Part shown: piece after piece, positions 34,903 to 37,784 of the stretch
Position numbering within the stretch: the stretch's first letter is position 1
Layout: every line of letters starts with the position of its first letter
Origin: Chitinophaga pinensis
GTDB taxonomy: Bacteria > Bacteroidota > Bacteroidia > Chitinophagales > Chitinophagaceae
Direction: 5' to 3'
Assembly (NCBI GenBank): GCA_945878115.1
Contig: CAMDVD010000039.1
Coordinates: 1-37,784 of the forward strand
DNA length: 37,784 nucleotides
Made by a program: the position numbers and the translations under genes
Notes under the pieces: model-generated
Databases searched by the model: none
What the model was told of the DNA's origin: nothing
What the model saw: the letters and a program-made list of their open reading frames with translations, nothing else

Positions 34903-35655
34903 TCAACTGAAAAAATCGGAATTTTCGAGATTTTCTAGGAATTCTATGGAATCATCATCGTATTCGTAGGAAACCATACATTCATTTTCATCCTCGTCTT
35001 CATCAATGTTATCGTTGGCGGTTTCCAGGGCTTTATTAAAAATATCCATTAGTGATTTAAGGTAGTAATGTCCCAGATGTGAATCAATATCTATGGCATA
35101 AACTGCCATGTGCTGCTGCACCTGCTCCCACAGTTTAAATAAGACCTTGTGATGACGCTTGAATGTAGCGAGATCCATTTCAATTTCTTCGTAATCAAAT
35201 TCATCCAGGTTAGCACGCTCCTTTTCAATCCATACTTTTAAACCATGGTTGATTTTGCGTTCCTCCATTTGTTGCTGCCTCGATAAAGCATCTTTTTCTA
35301 AATGCCTCAGCTCTAATTCGCGTTTGCGCAGTTCCAATTCTTTGTCTTGTTGAGCCAATTTGCGCAACTCAAGTTCGTGTTCTAATTGCAGTTTCTTTAA
35401 GGCGATTTCACGCTCTAGTCGTTTGTGGTCGTTGTTGTTTTCCATTTTGTTTTTAATTATTTGATGTGATGCTTGGTTTGTATTCGTGGCTTTGGCAATA
35501 AGGTCAATGGGCAAGGCATTGCCTCCATTGCCTGATTGTCTATTAAGCCAACGAAACACTTGACTTTTACTTACGTTTAGCTCAGAAGCTATTTGTCTTA
35601 TGCTGTAGCCCTTACTTTGAAGTTCTAAGGCTTGGTTTATTATATGCTGATTCAT
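34903..35655 (-). CDS. HTH and coiled-coil protein of the mobile element
   Basis: The 250-residue protein has an N-terminal Homeodomain-like HTH (QALELQSKGYSIRQIASELN, VSKSQVFRWLNR; residues 8-40) of the transposase/resolvase type. A charged coiled coil follows at about 75-135 (LEREIALKKLQLEHELELRK and more), then a helical region and a very acidic tail rich in Asp/Glu (about 215-245). No catalytic motif is visible. It lies downstream of the DUF3987 gene on the same strand, 37 bp away, and faces the defence operon end to end. Such proteins occur beside DUF3987 genes in Bacteroidota elements; a role in replication initiation or element maintenance is possible but unproved. Confidence 0.68.
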   Translation of the reverse strand: MNQHIINQALELQSKGYSIRQIASELNVSKSQVFRWLNRQSGNGGNALPIDLIAKATNTNQASHQIIKNKMENNNDHKRLEREIALKKLQLEHELELRKLAQQDKELELRKRELELRHLEKDALSRQQQMEERKINHGLKVWIEKERANLDEFDYEEIEMDLATFKRHHKVLFKLWEQVQQHMAVYAIDIDSHLGHYYLKSLMDIFNKALETANDNIDEDEDENECMVSYEYDDDSIEFLENLENSDFFS

Positions 35656-35692
35656 TTTATTTTAAATTTCAAGGGTTGAATTACTCATTTAC

Positions 35693-37087
35693 TCAAATGT
35701 TCATTTGCTCATCGTCATTCTTTTGAGCCTCTTTTTTTCGATACTTTCCATGACCAATGCGTTCAAAGGCTTCACTGGATAAATACCTGGTAAGGGTTGC
35801 AAGAGAAATATCTAGTCCTTCTCCAATTTCATTGGCTTCCTTCCTGGTAAATGTATCAGGGAGCATTTCAATCATAAATTGAAGCTTTCGATATTTCACA
35901 ATGTCATTATTAACACCAGGCATTTCTGCCATGTGTTTGGCACTATTGCTAATTAAATGCTTCGCTAAACTCATAGCCACATTGAAATCGGACTGGTTTA
36001 ATTCCAATGTTTTTGTGAGCTGTGCCTTTTGATCTATAAATTGCCTTAAGCAAGACAGCACCATGGTTATGCGGAAACATATCAACCCTGTTCGATGCAG
36101 AGATGCCAGTATTCTGTCTCCGGTATCGTGAAAATAGGATTCAAGCAAATCAGAAAATTTATTCTGAAATTCCACCTGTAATGTTTTTTCAAGCGTACAT
36201 TCTAAGGGTGTCCCAAGCCTATTTAGCAATTCATATAGAATAAATATTTGCTGTCCCAATAGCATAAATTCCTGTCCCGGAATTGTCCCTCTTCGTTCAA
36301 ATACATCTCTGAATTTTGGGACACTCTTCATGGAATAATACATGAAACGGCTAAACAAACCATTCTCGGCATCAGGAATCAAACGTTTTAACTGTCCTTG
36401 TGTCCCAGTGAGAAATACGGTGAGCTTGGGTGCTTCTAATGAAATATACTCTTTATTGGTTTTTCGCTGAATTTCAACTGTCTCATGGTGAAAAGCACAG
36501 CGTAATACATCACTGAAATTTCCCCAGTCCTGCGACAATGAATTACTCAAGGTATCGGCTTCGGTACTGAATAATATTCCGGCACCATTGTTTTCAGATA
36601 AGGTTTGCAAAAATGAGCTTGCACTATTATTGGCTGGTATCAGTAACATTTTACATGGAGGAGGTGGAATAAATCCTTCTTGACTATCCTTGTCTTTTTT
36701 CTTGCTGTTTAACTTGGCTTCAAATTCCTGTTGCAGTCTTTTTGTTTCTTCTCGTTTTGCTTGATGGATTGGTGCAGCCAAATACCGAACGAAATTCAGT
36801 ATTCCTTTACCGGCTCCCGCTGGCGCATCTATGAATGCAAAGAGGTTGGGATACACAATTCGATTATCATAAATGCCAAACACGTTTGGTAAGCAACCGG
36901 ATAAGATAGTTATTGCCCCTAAAAGAATTACATCGCGCTCCTGTTTATTGGATGCCACAATAAACAAGGGCTGCAAACAATCAGGGATCAATTCAAATAC
37001 GGAATCATCAAAATTCAATTCCGTATTTTCAGCTGCATCCGGAACCCAATAAACATCTTCTTTCAGTTGTTCCTGTTTGGGGTTCAT
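35693..37087 (-). CDS. DUF3987-family P-loop protein
   Basis: The 464-residue protein belongs to the DUF3987 group common in Bacteroidota mobile elements. APAGAGKG at 88-95 is a P-loop. Downstream are a Walker-B-like LFSTEADTLSNSL segment, a TVFLTGTQGQLKRLI segment that fits a sensor region, and a C-terminal winged helix (TRKEANEIGEGLDISLATLT). It is probably a helicase- or primase-type ATPase that helps the element replicate after excision; this is family inference. It overlaps the upstream HTH gene by 4 bp (ATGA), so the two are cotranslated. No primase or MCM domain is visible. Confidence 0.82.
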   Translation of the reverse strand: MNPKQEQLKEDVYWVPDAAENTELNFDDSVFELIPDCLQPLFIVASNKQERDVILLGAITILSGCLPNVFGIYDNRIVYPNLFAFIDAPAGAGKGILNFVRYLAAPIHQAKREETKRLQQEFEAKLNSKKKDKDSQEGFIPPPPCKMLLIPANNSASSFLQTLSENNGAGILFSTEADTLSNSLSQDWGNFSDVLRCAFHHETVEIQRKTNKEYISLEAPKLTVFLTGTQGQLKRLIPDAENGLFSRFMYYSMKSVPKFRDVFERRGTIPGQEFMLLGQQIFILYELLNRLGTPLECTLEKTLQVEFQNKFSDLLESYFHDTGDRILASLHRTGLICFRITMVLSCLRQFIDQKAQLTKTLELNQSDFNVAMSLAKHLISNSAKHMAEMPGVNNDIVKYRKLQFMIEMLPDTFTRKEANEIGEGLDISLATLTRYLSSEAFERIGHGKYRKKEAQKNDDEQMNI

Positions 37088-37434
37088 CGTTGAATAGGAT
37101 TTTGACGAACATAGCTTCTGGCATCCTTTTCAATTTTGCTTATCTGCTCGTGTTTACCTGAATTCAACCATTCCTGCAATTCTCCTTTTCTAAATAGAAT
37201 CTTCTTTCCATTCTTATAGAAGGGAATTTTCCTTCTACTCGTCATAGAATACAAGGTTTGTTTGGCAATGTGCAGAAACTCCGCAGCCTGGTCGGCATTG
37301 AGCACTTCTGCTTTCTGGTTGCTCTCATTCAATTCGGTAACTGCCGTTTCTTGATGCTGTTCTAATGCAGACTGAACAGCTTCATTCACCAACTCTGTGA
37401 TGAATGCTTGTAGGTGAGTAATACTTTCTTTCAT
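37084..37434 (-). CDS. Excisionase-like HTH protein
   Basis: The protein (116 residues from ATG at 37434) has an N-terminal helical part (ESITHLQAFITELVNEAVQS) and a HTH_17 winged helix: VLNADQAAEFLHIAKQTLYS, then SRRKIPFYKNGKKILFRKGE and LQEWL. This is the usual small DNA-binding protein beside the integrase of Bacteroidota elements, needed for excision and often for control. It lies between the tyrosine recombinase end and the DUF3987 gene, and overlaps the latter by 4 bp. A GTG at 37452 would add six residues. It is similar in size and fold to the HTH protein at the left end of the island, but the two sequences are clearly different. Confidence 0.78.
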   Translation of the reverse strand: MKESITHLQAFITELVNEAVQSALEQHQETAVTELNESNQKAEVLNADQAAEFLHIAKQTLYSMTSRRKIPFYKNGKKILFRKGELQEWLNSGKHEQISKIEKDARSYVRQNPIQR

Positions 37435-37458
37435 ATTGAAACATTTACTCACCTAGCA

Positions 37459-37677
37459 TCAAAAAAAGAACCGTGCCATAATCTTTGGTTTCCTTTTTTT
37501 ATTTATCGATTCTTGAAGGGTTCGAAGAGCAAATTTTTTTAGTACCAATCTGTTCCACAGTGTTCCAAACCCGTCTACTTTTGCGCAGGTAATATTGCAA
37601 TCACGCAATTTCAAGAAAGCGAATTTTATCTCCGTATCACACTGACTATCAGACAATTTGTCACTGACATTTTTCAC
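37459..37677 (-). CDS. Possible small ORF after the integrase
   Basis: A 72-codon frame begins with GTG at 37677, which overlaps the integrase stop as GTGA, a common coupling arrangement. Its protein (KLSDSQCDTEIKFAFLKLR...) matches nothing known to me and has no clear domain; it could be non-coding leader of the HTH gene instead. Confidence 0.2.
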   Translation of the reverse strand: MKNVSDKLSDSQCDTEIKFAFLKLRDCNITCAKVDGFGTLWNRLVLKKFALRTLQESINKKRKPKIMARFFF

Positions 37678-37784
37678 GATTCTTGTTCATTCTTGTCAGA
37701 TTTAAACCCGAGTTGAATACTCTTCATTGCTTTTGTTTTCGTTGTATCCATCACTTTTCCGTATATCTGAGTGGTATGAATGTG
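37674..37784 (-). CDS. Tyrosine recombinase (integrase), C-terminal end only
   Basis: The last 36 codons and stop of a leftward gene enter from the right edge. HTTQIYGKVMDTTKTKAM is the box containing the catalytic tyrosine of Bacteroidota-type tyrosine recombinases (commonly IxTTQIYAKV), and the Tyr is present. The tail GFKSDKNEQES is typical length. The frame stays open from the stop at 37674-37676 to the window edge. It has 4 bp in common with the small frame after it. This enzyme would integrate and excise the element; its other catalytic residues lie outside the window. Confidence 0.8.
   Translation of the reverse strand, partial: HIHTTQIYGKVMDTTKTKAMKSIQLGFKSDKNEQES

Larger units (their letters stand above)
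24185..37784. mobile_element. Probable integrative element / defence island (right end outside window)
   Basis: Between secDF and the right edge the content changes to accessory genes: toxin-antitoxin, restriction-modification, OLD nuclease, TIR protein, and a leftward block of HTH, DUF3987 and tyrosine-recombinase genes. The integrase C-terminus at the right edge, with an excisionase-like HTH and a P-loop DUF3987 protein beside it, is a usual layout of Bacteroidota mobilisable or integrative elements. The left limit is placed after the secDF terminator and is approximate. No conjugation, capsid or relaxase gene is seen in the window. Confidence 0.7.

Noticed and set aside
1-37784. tRNA, rRNA and CRISPR features
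   Set aside because: I looked in the intergenic stretches for tRNA-like arms and for regular repeat-spacer arrays and saw none; the tandem repeats have no unique spacers.

Overview
The window reads as a chromosomal segment of a Bacteroidota bacterium, probably of the Chitinophagales/Sphingobacteriia side. It is AT-rich. It carries type IX secretion (T9SS) cargo with C-terminal sorting domains, a fused SecDF and a leucine dehydrogenase of the Bacteroidota type. Several genes are preceded by the Bacteroidota promoter pattern (TTG about 19 bp before TAnnTTTG) and mostly lack Shine-Dalgarno sequences.

Positions 1-24180 are mostly core genome. The left edge cuts a minus-strand secreted protein. 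A 1.2 kb gene-free stretch of palindromic and tandem repeats follows. Then come rpoN (sigma-54), a DUF349 repeat protein, leucine dehydrogenase and a propionyl-CoA carboxylase beta subunit, the last two fitting branched-chain amino acid catabolism. Two abutting T9SS-secreted proteins of 2060 and 516 residues follow; the first has an HExxH protease-like motif, Ig-like modules and a beta-helix. Next is the ribosomal stalk operon rplK-rplA-rplJ-rplL, ended by a clear terminator whose 3' arm also holds the promoter of scoB. After it lie infC, an RRM protein, a His-rich secreted mini-protein and secDF. Two usual gene orders are broken: rplKAJL is flanked by neither secE-nusG nor rpoBC, and infC is not followed by rpmI-rplT.

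Positions about 24185-37784 look like an integrated mobile island carrying defence genes. The right edge holds the C-terminus of a tyrosine recombinase (TTQIYGKV, minus strand), followed by an excisionase-like HTH protein, a DUF3987 P-loop protein and an HTH/coiled-coil protein, all leftward. The rightward cargo is an HTH protein, an AbiE-type type IV toxin-antitoxin pair, and then a tight operon: XRE regulator, a methyltransferase fused to a single specificity domain, an OLD-type ATPase/TOPRIM nuclease, HsdR, a TIR-domain protein with a C-terminal membrane segment, and an unrecognised 211-residue protein with a HEPN-like motif. The best candidate for an undescribed system is this last part: a type I restriction locus with an OLD nuclease placed between its methylase and restriction genes, plus a TIR/unknown-protein pair locked to hsdR by 2-11 bp gaps.
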